Assembly (NCBI GenBank): GCA_900542625.1
Contig: UQOH01000015.1
Location: 1-32,955 of the forward strand
Reading direction: 5' to 3'
Source of the DNA: an uncultured Fusobacterium sp.
Lineage (GTDB): Bacteria > Fusobacteriota > Fusobacteriia > Fusobacteriales > Fusobacteriaceae
Length of the DNA stretch: 32,955 nucleotides
Position 1 is the stretch's first letter, and each line of letters opens with the position of its first letter. The notes below the pieces were generated by a model. It was not told the origin of the DNA. It did no database searches and saw only the letters and a program-made list of their open reading frames with translations. Shown one piece after another: positions 23,974 to 32,692 of this stretch. The translations under genes were made by a program, and so were the position numbers.

Positions 23974-24000
23974 GTTTAAATTTCATTAATGAAATAGATA
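23974..24000 (-). repeat. Degenerate CRISPR-repeat-like sequence upstream of cas6
   Basis: On the minus strand it begins TATCTA and ends AATTTAAAC. Compared with 32908-32932 on the plus strand, about 21 of 25 positions agree when two single-base gaps are allowed. The two elements flank the cas operon in opposite orientation. The match is imperfect and AT-rich, so chance is not excluded. Confidence 0.4.
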
Positions 24001-24023
24001 AAAAATTACATAAAAAAATATAA

Positions 24024-24052
24024 TTGACTTGATTAAGTCAATGTGATATTAT
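24024..24052 (+). promoter_or_regulatory. Promoter of a small transcription unit, with palindrome at the -35
   Basis: TTGACT (24024-24029), 17 bp, TATTAT (24047-24052), with TG one base before the -10. ATTGACTT (24023-24030) and AAGTCAAT (24035-24042) form an 8-bp inverted repeat over the -35 and spacer. Strong and probably regulated. The start region down to 24073 is the stretch matched by the spacer-like sequence on the minus strand. Confidence 0.65.
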
Positions 24053-24173
24053 AAAAATAATAATAAACCTATTTGGGTGAAAAATGTTATTTGAAATATT
24101 TTTCATCTATTTAAAAATATATATCTAAATTATATAAAATTATATATAAATTGACAAGAAGGAGGTAAGAGTA

Positions 24174-24224
24174 ATGAACTATTTATTAAATTTTTTTGAG
24201 ATAATTCTAAAATCTAATTTATAA
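24174..24224 (+). CDS. Very short hydrophobic ORF, possible toxin or leader peptide
   Basis: A 16-residue ORF (MNYLLNFFEIILKSNL) with one of the strongest ribosome sites in the window, AAGGAGGT seven bases before ATG. It sits in its own unit between a strong promoter (24024) and a hairpin (24345). After the TAA the same frame runs on for 30 more codons to 24317, encoding a second hydrophobic stretch with a basic tail. It could therefore be a 47-codon gene with a nonsense codon. Possibilities are a CreT-type or type I toxin, a remnant of an amino-acid permease N-terminus, or a leader peptide. I cannot decide from sequence. A hairpin TGAAAAAT/ATTTTTCA lies in its 5' untranslated region (24078-24106). 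Confidence 0.35.
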   Translation: MNYLLNFFEIILKSNL

Positions 24225-24344
24225 GAAACAGCTAAATTAATATTAATACTTACAATATTAATTGGAATATATAGAATTATTAAAAATTTAAAAGATAATA
24301 GGGTTTATAAAACTTAAAAATAATTTAATTTTACAGAAGAAAAT

Positions 24345-24402
24345 AAACTGTTGTAATTAAAAAATTATGTTTTATAATTACTGTATTGCAGCAGTTTTAC
24401 TC
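24345..24402 (+). terminator. Hairpin ending the small unit before cas6
   Basis: AAACTGTTG (24345-24353) pairs with CAGCAGTTT (24389-24397). An inner GTAATT (24353-24358) can pair with AATTAC (24376-24381). The tail TTTTACTCTT is only moderately T-rich. Confidence 0.5.
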
Positions 24403-24431
24403 TTCACCTAAAAAAATTCTATATTTATATA

Positions 24432-24460
24432 TTGACATAAATAAAAACATAAAGTATATA
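24432..24460 (+). promoter_or_regulatory. Promoter of the cas operon
   Basis: TTGACA (24432-24437), 17 bp, TATATA (24455-24460), 60 bp upstream of the cas6 ATG. It is near consensus and gives the cas operon its own promoter, separate from the small unit before it. Confidence 0.75.
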
Positions 24461-24520
24461 AAGTAGGAGAAGGTGTAAATATTAAATATAGTTATGAAAT
24501 AAACTAATAAAGGAGGGAAA

Positions 24521-25234
24521 ATGAGATTTGAATTAGAGTGTATACTGGAAGATGAAGTGATCCCATCTGATTACAACAGAAAGATTATTTCATATTTTAA
24601 AAAGGCTTTAGAAAATTATAATTCTGAGATAAAAGAATTATTTTATGGTCAGCCCAGAGAAAAAGATATGAGTTTCTGCTGTTTTTTACCTATTGAAAAA
24701 ATAGAAGATAATAAAATTTTCTTGAAAAGTAAAAAATTTAAAATTGTTATTAGTATAGAAAATATTATGGAAGCTCTTCATTTTTATAATGCATTTGTGA
24801 TGAGCAGAAATAAGAATTTTGCATTTGGAAATGAAAATAATTTTAAAGTATTCAGAGTAAGAAAAATAAAAGAAACAGAAATAAACGAAGAGACTGTATT
24901 GTTTAAAACTCTTTCTCCTGTTTTAATAAGAGAAAAATTAGAAGGGAATAGAAACTGGTATTACCTTTTAAATGAGGAAAAAGGATTGGAAGTTCTTAAG
25001 AAAAATTTATTGTTTACTTTATCAGAAAGATTTTCAAAAGAACTTGTAGAGAAATTAGAGATAATTCCTGTAGAGATAAAAAAGACAGTTGTACATTTTT
25101 ATGATTTAAAGTTTCCAGCTTCAAGAGGTATTTTTGCTGTAAAGGGAGATAAAAAAATATTAGAGCATATTTATAAAGCAGGTTTTGCAAGCAGAAAATC
25201 AATAGGTTTTGGACTGCTTGATATAGTTGAATAA
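24521..25234 (+). CDS. cas6: CRISPR RNA endoribonuclease Cas6
   Basis: A 237-residue Cas6 that cuts the repeat of pre-crRNA to make crRNA with an 8-nt 5' handle. The C-terminal Gly-rich loop AGFASRKSIGFGLLDIVE (residues 219-236) is diagnostic, and the rest fits two ferredoxin-like folds. The likely catalytic His is in the N-terminal half (ALHFYNAF, about residue 87). The ribosome site is AAAGGAGGG. First gene of the cas operon, as in many type I-B loci. Confidence 0.93.
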   Translation: MRFELECILEDEVIPSDYNRKIISYFKKALENYNSEIKELFYGQPREKDMSFCCFLPIEKIEDNKIFLKSKKFKIVISIENIMEALHFYNAFVMSRNKNFAFGNENNFKVFRVRKIKETEINEETVLFKTLSPVLIREKLEGNRNWYYLLNEEKGLEVLKKNLLFTLSERFSKELVEKLEIIPVEIKKTVVHFYDLKFPASRGIFAVKGDKKILEHIYKAGFASRKSIGFGLLDIVE

Positions 25235-25249
25235 AAAGGAGGTGAGAAC

Positions 25250-26938
25250 ATGAATGAAATAACATTAGAACTAGGAACATGGCAGTATAATGCAGGGATA
25301 GCAGGTTTTTGTAATATACTTGAAAAAAATGGTTTTAATATAGAGATATCAGGAGATAAGATTATTTTTGAATCTTCAGAAAAATTAAAGGAAGCTCTTG
25401 AAAACTTTGAAGAAAAATATTTTAACTATCTTATAGATGAATATGAAGTAACTTTATCATGGTATAAAATAGTCAGTTATAAAAGTAAGTTAGAAGAGAT
25501 AAAGAATAATTTTGAAATTCTTAATGCAGAAGAATTTCAAAGAATGGATAAATATATAAAAGAAGTTTTGAAATACTATATAAAAAGCGCAAGTTATAAA
25601 GCTGCTTATGAATTAATAGATGATAATACAAACCCTCTGGAGTTGGAAAAAGAACTTAAGCCGGTTAATTTAAAAAAAGGCGAAAAAATAGCTGATAAAA
25701 AAGCAGAAATACTTCAGATGATAGATAAAGCTTTAGTATTAATAAACTATTGTGAAAAAGGTAAAAAATATCTGGCTGGTAAAAATGTTATTTATACATT
25801 AGTAAAAAATGCTTGGAACGGGGTATCCTTTTTAAATCCTCAGACAAAAGAAAAAGATATGTATAAAGATTTTAAAGGATATTTTGTTGATACAGCAGTT
25901 TCATATATTGATGAAGATAAATCTAAGTATAAATATGAATGTTTTATTTGTGACAATAAAATAAAGAACTTTGATAATGATTTTAGCTTTTTAAATCAGA
26001 CAGGTTTTGATGTTGCAAGAAAATCATCTCACGCTTGGAATTTTACAAATAACATAGCCATGTGTCCAATTTGTAAATTAATGTATTCATGTATTCCTGC
26101 CGGTTTTAATTATGTTTACGGCAATGGAATTTTTATAAATTCGAATCAGAGTTTAAGTGAACTTATAAGAATAAATAAACGTATTCATATTGAAATGTAT
26201 GAAAGAAGTAAAGAAGAGGGAACATCATCTTTAACTTACAGAGCTTTAGCAGGGGCATTAAGAGAAGAAAAAGAAGAGAATATAAAATATGAACTGGCAG
26301 ATATACAAATGGTTCGTTATGAAAATGAGAAATATTATTTTAATATCTTATCTAAGAAGATTATTAAAATAATAAGAGATTCTAAAAATGATTTAGATGT
26401 GCTGACAAAAGCTTGGTATAAAGAGATTAATACAGATTTCAGACTTTATGAAGAAGTAATGAAAAGAGTATTAAATAATCAGAATCTTTATACATTAATT
26501 TATAAACTTTTGTTTTATAAAATTTCCAGAGAAAGTGACTGTCACTTTACACCAGGACATATTATGAGAGTATTAAATATAAACTATAGAATATTGGAGG
26601 GACTGGGATTGATGAAAGATAAAGAAAGTATGAATAAAGAAGCAAAAGCTGCTGGATTTTATTTAAGAGAAAGATATATAAAAAGAGGTACAGAGCATAA
26701 AATACCAGGTTTATGCTATAGACTTTTAAACGGACTGAAAACAAATAATAGAACAACAGTAATGGATACAATTTTAAATATGTATTTATATGCTGAAAGT
26801 CCTGTATCAAATGTAATAGTAAAAATGTTAGATAATAATGATAATCTTGAGCAGTTTGGATATGCTTTTACAGCTGGTCTTTTAATGGAAAAGGCAGAGA
26901 AAATAGAAAATAATAATTCAGATGGAGGAGATAAATAA
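25250..26938 (+). CDS. cas8b: Cascade large subunit Cas8b1 (Cst1)
   Basis: A 562-residue type I-B large subunit of the Cst1/Cas8b1 type. The start is TLELGTWQYNAGIAGFCNIL. A zinc-finger pair follows with CFIC (Cys 231, 234) and CPIC (Cys 272, 275). The C-terminal half is helical, with MDTILNMYLYAE. It recognises the PAM and helps to hold the R-loop in Cascade. The ribosome site AAGGAGGTG is excellent. The last base of its stop is the first base of the cas7 ATG (TAATG), giving coupled translation. Confidence 0.92.
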   Translation: MNEITLELGTWQYNAGIAGFCNILEKNGFNIEISGDKIIFESSEKLKEALENFEEKYFNYLIDEYEVTLSWYKIVSYKSKLEEIKNNFEILNAEEFQRMDKYIKEVLKYYIKSASYKAAYELIDDNTNPLELEKELKPVNLKKGEKIADKKAEILQMIDKALVLINYCEKGKKYLAGKNVIYTLVKNAWNGVSFLNPQTKEKDMYKDFKGYFVDTAVSYIDEDKSKYKYECFICDNKIKNFDNDFSFLNQTGFDVARKSSHAWNFTNNIAMCPICKLMYSCIPAGFNYVYGNGIFINSNQSLSELIRINKRIHIEMYERSKEEGTSSLTYRALAGALREEKEENIKYELADIQMVRYENEKYYFNILSKKIIKIIRDSKNDLDVLTKAWYKEINTDFRLYEEVMKRVLNNQNLYTLIYKLLFYKISRESDCHFTPGHIMRVLNINYRILEGLGLMKDKESMNKEAKAAGFYLRERYIKRGTEHKIPGLCYRLLNGLKTNNRTTVMDTILNMYLYAESPVSNVIVKMLDNNDNLEQFGYAFTAGLLMEKAEKIENNNSDGGDK

Positions 26939-27810
26939 TGAAAAATAAAGGACTAACTTTAACAATGGTATTTGAAGCTGAAAGTGCAAACTATGGTGAA
27001 GGAATTGGAAATGTATCTGCTCTTAAAAAACTTTCAAGAGGAAACGGAGATCAGTATACATATATTTCAAGACAAGCAATAAGATATAATATAATAGAGC
27101 AGCTTGGAGAAGCTGTTGCAGCAGTAGAAAATGTAGGGTCCGGAGAAAAAACAGTTACTCAGTTTTCTCCAAGTGCAACAATAAAAGATTATCCTGAATT
27201 AGATTTCTTTGGATATTTAAAAACAGAAAAAGGAAGTACAGGTAAAAAACGTTCTGCAAAAGTAAGACTTTCTAATGCTGTTTCAACAGAAACATTTAAA
27301 GGAGATTTAGACTTTTTAACAAATAAAGGTCTTGCAGACAGAATAAACAGTAACATGAATATTGCTCAGGCAGAAATTCACAAATCATATTATGTATATA
27401 CTGTAGCAGCTGATTTAGAAAAAATTGGAATAGATGAAAATGATGATATTACTCTTGACAACAAAGAAAAAAGCAGAAGAGTACAAAAGTTATTAGATAC
27501 ACTTGCATTTTTATACAGAGATATAAGAGGAAGAAGAGAGAATTTAAGTCCTTTATTTGCAGTTGGAGGGGTATACGATATAAAAAATCCTATTTTTGAA
27601 AACTGTGTAACAGTAAAAGAAAATAAAATTGCAGTAAAACAAATAAAAGACGGAATGTTTGATTTTATGAAACCAGATACATACTGTGGATTAATTGAAG
27701 GAAAGTTCGATAATGATAAAGAAATAAAAGATGAATTAAACTGTATAACAATGCCTGAATTTTTTGAAACATTAAAGAAAAAGGTAAATGATTATTATGA
27801 AAGCAATTAG
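26938..27810 (+). CDS. cas7: Cascade backbone subunit Cas7 (Cst2/DevR type)
   Basis: A 290-residue Cas7 of the Cst2/DevR group. The N-terminus LTLTMVFEAESANYGEG leads to SALKKLSRGNGDQYTYISRQAIRYNI, typical of the family. Later come the KVRLSNAVSTETFKGDLDF loop and RGRRENLSPLFAVGG. Several copies coat the crRNA spacer in Cascade. It overlaps both neighbours (cas8b by 1 base, cas5 by about 14), which indicates tight co-translation. Confidence 0.94.
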   Translation: MKNKGLTLTMVFEAESANYGEGIGNVSALKKLSRGNGDQYTYISRQAIRYNIIEQLGEAVAAVENVGSGEKTVTQFSPSATIKDYPELDFFGYLKTEKGSTGKKRSAKVRLSNAVSTETFKGDLDFLTNKGLADRINSNMNIAQAEIHKSYYVYTVAADLEKIGIDENDDITLDNKEKSRRVQKLLDTLAFLYRDIRGRRENLSPLFAVGGVYDIKNPIFENCVTVKENKIAVKQIKDGMFDFMKPDTYCGLIEGKFDNDKEIKDELNCITMPEFFETLKKKVNDYYESN

Positions 27811-28549
27811 ATTAGAGATATTTCAAAATCTTGTTAACTATAAATTGCCTACAAGTTTTCAACTGAAAGAAACTTATCCTCTTCCGCCTTATTCAACAGT
27901 AATAGGTATGATTCATAATGCTTGCGAATTTACAGAATATGTTCCTATGAAAGTAAGTATACAGGGAAAATATCATTCAAAAGTAAATGATTTAATGACA
28001 AGATATGAATTTAAACCAGGAATGTCTTTTGACAAACAAAGACATCAGCTGAATATAGAAGGATTTGGAATAAGCAGAGGGGTTTCAACAGTTGAATTAT
28101 TATCAGAAGTAGAACTTTTAATTCATATAGTTCCAGAGGATCCCACAAAAATAGAAGAGATATGTCAGAAATTAACATATCCTCATGAGTATTTATCTCT
28201 TGGAAGAAGAGAAGATTTAGTAATATTTAAAAAACTTCCTGAAATAGTGGAAATTGAAGAGGTAAAATTAACTGAAACAAAAAATATTCAAAATGATTAT
28301 TCAGCTTATGTTCCTTTAAAAATGCTGGAAAAAGATTTGAAAATAGATGGAAAATTTTTAGATATAGAAATTCAAGGAACAAAATATAAGCTTCCAAAAG
28401 ATTATGTTCTTGTAAATTATGGAACAGCAAAATCACCAAAAGTATTTAGAAAATGGAATAAAGAAGAAGTAATTTATTCATCAAGCATAAAAGCTTTAAG
28501 AAGAAAAACAATATTAATGGATAAAGAAGATATACTATTTTTAGTATAG
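27797..28549 (+). CDS. cas5: Cascade subunit Cas5 (Cas5t type)
   Basis: A 250-residue Cas5 with the usual RAMP start MKAIRLEIFQNLVNY and the highly conserved YPLPPYSTVIGMIHNAC (residues 27-43). It binds the crRNA 5' handle. Two starts are possible: ATG at 27788 (adding MII) and ATG at 27797. The second gives the conserved family N-terminus and is preferred. The gene overlaps the end of cas7 by 14 bases. Confidence 0.92.
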   Translation: MKAIRLEIFQNLVNYKLPTSFQLKETYPLPPYSTVIGMIHNACEFTEYVPMKVSIQGKYHSKVNDLMTRYEFKPGMSFDKQRHQLNIEGFGISRGVSTVELLSEVELLIHIVPEDPTKIEEICQKLTYPHEYLSLGRREDLVIFKKLPEIVEIEEVKLTETKNIQNDYSAYVPLKMLEKDLKIDGKFLDIEIQGTKYKLPKDYVLVNYGTAKSPKVFRKWNKEEVIYSSSIKALRRKTILMDKEDILFLV

Positions 28550-28557
28550 GAGGGATA

Positions 28558-30891
28558 ATGAAAACATTTTGGGCAAAATCAAATCCTTATCAAACAGTGC
28601 AGCAGCATACAGATGAACTGCTAAAAAGATTGAAAAAATTAAAAGAAATATACCCTGATTTAAATATAAACTGGGATATATTATTGTATGCTTGCTTATA
28701 TCATGATATTGGAAAAATTAATAAGAAGTTTCAAGCAAAACTTATTAATGATAAAAGTATTGATAAAACAAATGAAATTCCTCATGGTCTTTTAAGTATT
28801 TGCTGTTTAGATTTAGATGAGCTCGAAGAAAAATTTTCAGAAGATGAAATAAGAATGTTAATACATTCAATAGCCTATCATCATGAAAGAAATTTCTTTA
28901 AAATTAAAGAAATAATAGAAGAAAATATGTCTGATGAAATAAAAGAATTAAACATACAGTTAAAAGATTTTCTATATGACAAAGTTAAAGTAACAGAGGC
29001 TAATGATGTAGATGAATATTTTAATAATGACAGAATATACCCTCCTAAAGAAATAAAAACAGAAAAGGATAAAGAAAAGCTGGAAATTTTTAATCATTAT
29101 GTGATGATTAAAGGACTTTTAAACAAATTAGATTATGCTGCCAGTGCAGGAATTGAAGTTGAGATAGAGAATAATTTTTTAGAAGAAAAACTAGATAATA
29201 TGATGAAAAAATGGCAGAAAAAAAACCCTTCTTCTTGTTGGAATGAACTTCAAGATTTTGCAATAAAAAGAAGAAATAAAAACATAATTGCAGTTGCACA
29301 AACAGGAATGGGAAAAACAGAAGCAGGACTTTTATGGATAGGAAATAATAAAGGGTTTTTTATTCTTCCATTGAAAACAGCGATAAATGCTATTTATGAA
29401 AGAATAGTTAAAGAAATAGTGAATGATGAAGAAGTCACAGAAAAAATAGGGCTTCTTCATTCTGAAACTATGGAAAAATATGTAGAACTAACAAAACTTC
29501 ATGAAGAATATGAGGAGCTGGATATAGATACCTATTCAACTAAAACAAGACAGCTTTCTCTTCCTTTAACAGTTTGTACTTTAGACCAGCTGTTTGACTT
29601 TGTATATAGTTATAAAGGCTTTGAATTAAAACAGGCTACCCTTTCATATTCGAAAATTGTTCTTGATGAAATTCAAATGTATTCCCCAGATCTTCTGGCA
29701 TATGTTATCAGAGGGCTTGGAAGAATAACTAAAATGGGTGGAAAATTTGCAATTCTTACAGCAACTCTTCCTGGAATTGTAGTAGATTTATTAAGAGAAG
29801 AGGGAGTGGATTTTGAATTAAGTGAGAATTTTACTAAAGAGAATTTATCTGTACGTCACAGCATAAAAGTAGAAGAAAACTTGATTGATACTGAGTTAAT
29901 TATTTCAAAATACAATAAAAATAAAATTCTTGTAATATGTAATACTGTAAAAGAGGCTCAAAGAGTCGCAGATGAATTGAAAGAAAAAGTGACAGAAAGT
30001 GAAATAAATGTTTTTCACAGCAAGTTTATAAGGAAAGACAGAAATCAAAAAGAAAAAGAAATATTAAAATTAGGAAATAAAAAAAGTAAGGATTATGGAA
30101 TCTGGATAACAACTCAGGTTGTAGAAGCCTCTCTTGATATTGATTTTGATATATTATTTACAGAACTTTCAGATTTAAACGGACTTTTACAGAGAATGGG
30201 AAGATGTTACAGAAACAGACCTTGGGATAAAAGTGATGAAGAATATAACTGTTATGTATTTATAGGAAAAGAGAATGAAAAAAATACAGGAATAGGAACA
30301 GATTTAAATGGCGTTGTAGACAGCAAAATATATGAATTGTCAAAAAATTTAGTTAAAAAAGAGTTTGGCGGAAAAATAACTGAAGAAGAGAAAATGAAAT
30401 ATGTCAGAGAGCTGTATACAATAGAAAAACTTAGAGATACAGTGTATTATAAAAGAGTAAAGGACACTTTAAATTATTTAACACTTCTTGAAACCTATGA
30501 GAAAAATAAAGAAGATGTTAAAAAAGAGTTTCGTAATATTAAAAGTATTACAATTATTCCAAAGTGTGTTTATGAAAAAAATAGAGAAGATATTGATAAT
30601 GATGTCATATTCTTAAAAGAATATAAAAAAGATTTAACAGCAGCTGAAAAAGTAAAATATCAAAAAGAAAGATTACAAGCCAAAATGAGAATAACAGAGT
30701 TTACAATGACAATACAAGGTTATGAAATTAAAAAATCTGCTGGAAATAATTTAATAAAAGAAAGTTCAATAGAAATAGGAAAAAATCAAATAATATATGT
30801 ATTAGACTGTATTTATGATGAAAAAAATGGATTTAAAATAAAAAAAGACAGTACAGCAGGAAAAATAGTTGAAGATGAATTTATAATTTAA
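28558..30891 (+). CDS. cas3: CRISPR-associated nuclease-helicase Cas3
   Basis: A 777-residue fusion of HD nuclease and superfamily 2 helicase. The HD domain has His17 (QQHTDE), His49-Asp50 (YHDIGK), His76 (PHGLLS) and His108-His109 (YHHER). The helicase has Walker A QTGMGKT (248-254), the DEIQ box (370-373), motif III TATLP (401-405) and motif VI QRMGRCYRNRP. All key residues are present, so degradation of the target strand should be functional. The ribosome site is GGAGG, 8 bp after cas5. Confidence 0.95.
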   Translation: MKTFWAKSNPYQTVQQHTDELLKRLKKLKEIYPDLNINWDILLYACLYHDIGKINKKFQAKLINDKSIDKTNEIPHGLLSICCLDLDELEEKFSEDEIRMLIHSIAYHHERNFFKIKEIIEENMSDEIKELNIQLKDFLYDKVKVTEANDVDEYFNNDRIYPPKEIKTEKDKEKLEIFNHYVMIKGLLNKLDYAASAGIEVEIENNFLEEKLDNMMKKWQKKNPSSCWNELQDFAIKRRNKNIIAVAQTGMGKTEAGLLWIGNNKGFFILPLKTAINAIYERIVKEIVNDEEVTEKIGLLHSETMEKYVELTKLHEEYEELDIDTYSTKTRQLSLPLTVCTLDQLFDFVYSYKGFELKQATLSYSKIVLDEIQMYSPDLLAYVIRGLGRITKMGGKFAILTATLPGIVVDLLREEGVDFELSENFTKENLSVRHSIKVEENLIDTELIISKYNKNKILVICNTVKEAQRVADELKEKVTESEINVFHSKFIRKDRNQKEKEILKLGNKKSKDYGIWITTQVVEASLDIDFDILFTELSDLNGLLQRMGRCYRNRPWDKSDEEYNCYVFIGKENEKNTGIGTDLNGVVDSKIYELSKNLVKKEFGGKITEEEKMKYVRELYTIEKLRDTVYYKRVKDTLNYLTLLETYEKNKEDVKKEFRNIKSITIIPKCVYEKNREDIDNDVIFLKEYKKDLTAAEKVKYQKERLQAKMRITEFTMTIQGYEIKKSAGNNLIKESSIEIGKNQIIYVLDCIYDEKNGFKIKKDSTAGKIVEDEFII

Positions 30892-30915
30892 AATTTTATA
30901 AATCAGGTGATAATA

Positions 30916-31410
30916 TTGAAAAAAGCAATAACAGGAGTAATGTTTTATTATTATTTTGTCTGTAAAAGAAAATTATGGTGCTTTGCAAATGGAATTCAAC
31001 TTGAAGATAACAGTGAAGATGTTTTGATAGGAAAACTTATTGATGAAAATAGTTATTCCAGAGAGAATAAGCATATTATGATTGATAATACTATAAATAT
31101 TGACTTCATAAGAGACTGGCAGGTTCTTCATGAGGTAAAAAAAGAAAAAAGTGTTGAAGAAGCTGCAGTATGGCAGTTAAAATACTATATTTATTTTTTA
31201 AAACAAAGAGGAATTGGTATTGAAAAAGGGATTTTAGATTATCCAAAAATAAAGAAAAGAGAGGAAATATTTCTTTCAGAAGAAGATGAAAAAGAGATAG
31301 AAAGAATTTTATTTGAAATTCAAGAAATTATTCAGTTAGAAAAGCCGCCATTATTAGAGAAATTAAAGATTTGTAAAAAATGTGCCTATTATGAATACTG
31401 TTATATTTAA
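30916..31410 (+). CDS. cas4: CRISPR-associated exonuclease Cas4
   Basis: A 164-residue short Cas4 with the RecB-like core (HEVKKEKS as the catalytic Glu-x-Lys, QLKYYIYF as the QxxxY motif). The four iron-sulfur Cys are Cys16 (VCKRKLW) and Cys153, 156 and 162 (CKKCAYYEYC). It trims prespacers and checks the PAM together with Cas1-Cas2. The start is taken as TTG at 30916 because AGGTGA lies directly upstream; a GTG at 30907 in frame overlaps that site. Confidence 0.92.
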   Translation: MKKAITGVMFYYYFVCKRKLWCFANGIQLEDNSEDVLIGKLIDENSYSRENKHIMIDNTINIDFIRDWQVLHEVKKEKSVEEAAVWQLKYYIYFLKQRGIGIEKGILDYPKIKKREEIFLSEEDEKEIERILFEIQEIIQLEKPPLLEKLKICKKCAYYEYCYI

Positions 31411-31421
31411 AGGGAGAAAAT

Positions 31422-32411
31422 ATGGAAAATTACTATCTTTTTGCTAATGGAGAATTAAAAAGAAAAGACAATAATATATCAATAGTAACAGAGAATAAGG
31501 GAACAAAAGATTTAAAAATAGAAATGACAAATGATATTTATTTGTTTGGTGAGATATCTACAAATACAAAATGTATAAATTATCTTGGACAAATGAAAGT
31601 TCCTGTTCATTTTTTCAATTATTATGGATTTTATACAGGGAGTTTTTATCCCAAAGAAACTAATGTTTCCGGAAATCTCTTAATAAAACAGGTTGAATAC
31701 TATACAAATGAAGATAAAAGAACAGAATTAGCAAAAGAATTTATTGAAAGTGCAGCCTATAATATTTATAGAAATTTAAGATATTATAACGGCAGGGGAA
31801 AAGATTTGGAAAGTATAATGGGACAGGTAAAGGGTCTGCAGAAAGAACTTTCTAAAGCAGAAAAAGTTAATGAAATTATGGGAGTAGAAGGAAATATAAG
31901 AAAAGTGTATTACTCTGCTTGGAAAGATATAATTAATCAAGAGATTGATTTTGAAAAAAGAGTAAAAAGACCTCCTGATAATATGATAAATACTTTAATT
32001 TCTTTTGTAAATTCACTTATCTATACTACATGTCTTTCTGAAATTTATAAAACACAGTTAAATCCGACAATTAGTTATCTTCATAGTGCAGGAGAAAGAA
32101 GATTTTCTTTGTGTCTTGATATAGCGGAAATTTTTAAACCGTTGATTGGAGACAGGCTCATTTTTTCCCTTTTAAATAAAAATATGATAACAGAAAAAGA
32201 CTTTGAAAAAGGTTCAAATTTTTATTATTTAAAAGAAAATGGAAGAAAGAAAATATTAAAAGAATATGATGAAAGATTGAAACAGACTATAAGACATAAA
32301 GATCTTGGAAGAGAAGTAAGTTATAGTTATTTAATAAGATTAGAGTGCTATAAACTTATTAAACATATTATTGGAGATAAAAAATATGAAGGTTTCAAAA
32401 TGTGGTGGTAG
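31422..32411 (+). CDS. cas1: CRISPR integrase Cas1
   Basis: A 329-residue type I-B Cas1. The N-terminal beta-sandwich includes NDIYLFGEISTNTK. The helical catalytic domain has the metal ligands Glu156 (GVEGNIRKVYY), His221 (SYLHSAGERRFSL) and Glu236 (LDIAEIFKP). It integrates new spacers next to the leader with Cas2. The ribosome site is AGGGAG. Normal length, no damage. Confidence 0.96.
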   Translation: MENYYLFANGELKRKDNNISIVTENKGTKDLKIEMTNDIYLFGEISTNTKCINYLGQMKVPVHFFNYYGFYTGSFYPKETNVSGNLLIKQVEYYTNEDKRTELAKEFIESAAYNIYRNLRYYNGRGKDLESIMGQVKGLQKELSKAEKVNEIMGVEGNIRKVYYSAWKDIINQEIDFEKRVKRPPDNMINTLISFVNSLIYTTCLSEIYKTQLNPTISYLHSAGERRFSLCLDIAEIFKPLIGDRLIFSLLNKNMITEKDFEKGSNFYYLKENGRKKILKEYDERLKQTIRHKDLGREVSYSYLIRLECYKLIKHIIGDKKYEGFKMWW

Positions 32412-32413
32412 CT

Positions 32414-32692
32414 ATGTATGTTATTTTGGTTTATGATATAAAACTTGATGCTCAGGGAGCAAGAGTGTTAAGAAATATTTTTAAAATTTGTAAGAAATAT
32501 CTAACCCATGTACAAAATTCTGTTTTTGAAGGAGAGCTTACACAGAGTTCACTGAAAAAATTACAATACGAACTAGATGAATGGATAAGAAGAGACAGAG
32601 ATTCTGTTTTGCTTTTTAAAAGTCAGAATAAAAAATGGCTTAATAAAGAATTTTGGGGAATGGAAGATGACCTTACTTCAAATTTTTTTTAA
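32414..32692 (+). CDS. cas2: CRISPR integration subunit Cas2
   Basis: A 92-residue ferredoxin-like protein. The start MYVILVYDIKLD has the conserved Asp at 8, followed by KYLTHVQNSVFEGEL. It forms the central dimer of the Cas1-Cas2 integration complex. The ATG at 32414 gives the conserved N-terminus and follows GGTGG; the open frame reaches back to a GTG at 32402. Two bases separate it from cas1. Last gene of the operon. Confidence 0.94.
   Translation: MYVILVYDIKLDAQGARVLRNIFKICKKYLTHVQNSVFEGELTQSSLKKLQYELDEWIRRDRDSVLLFKSQNKKWLNKEFWGMEDDLTSNFF

Larger units (their letters stand above)
23870..24000 (-). ncRNA. Candidate CreA-like guide RNA gene (repeat, spacer-like, terminator)
   Basis: Reading the minus strand there is a degenerate CRISPR-repeat-like sequence (24000-23974) ending in ATTTAAAC. 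A spacer-like stretch of about 42 nt follows (23973-23932), then the nested hairpin with a T-run. The spacer-like stretch begins AATAGTGTTTAATATTATTT. It resembles the minus strand of the neighbouring promoter from 24073 downward: blocks AATAG, GTTTA and TATTATTTTT match, with one extra base and one mismatch. The target is preceded by CCA, a PAM used by some type I-B systems. This is the architecture of CreA antitoxins that guide Cascade to silence a toxin promoter. No good promoter for this strand was found, and the AT-richness weakens the match. Hypothesis only. Confidence 0.35.

Noticed and set aside
24468..24479. A minimal GTG-TAA ORF behind AGGAGAAG upstream of cas6, as a tRNA-sequestering mini-ORF
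   Set aside because: One codon and a stop occur often by chance, and it lies in the cas6 5' untranslated region. Not strong enough to annotate.
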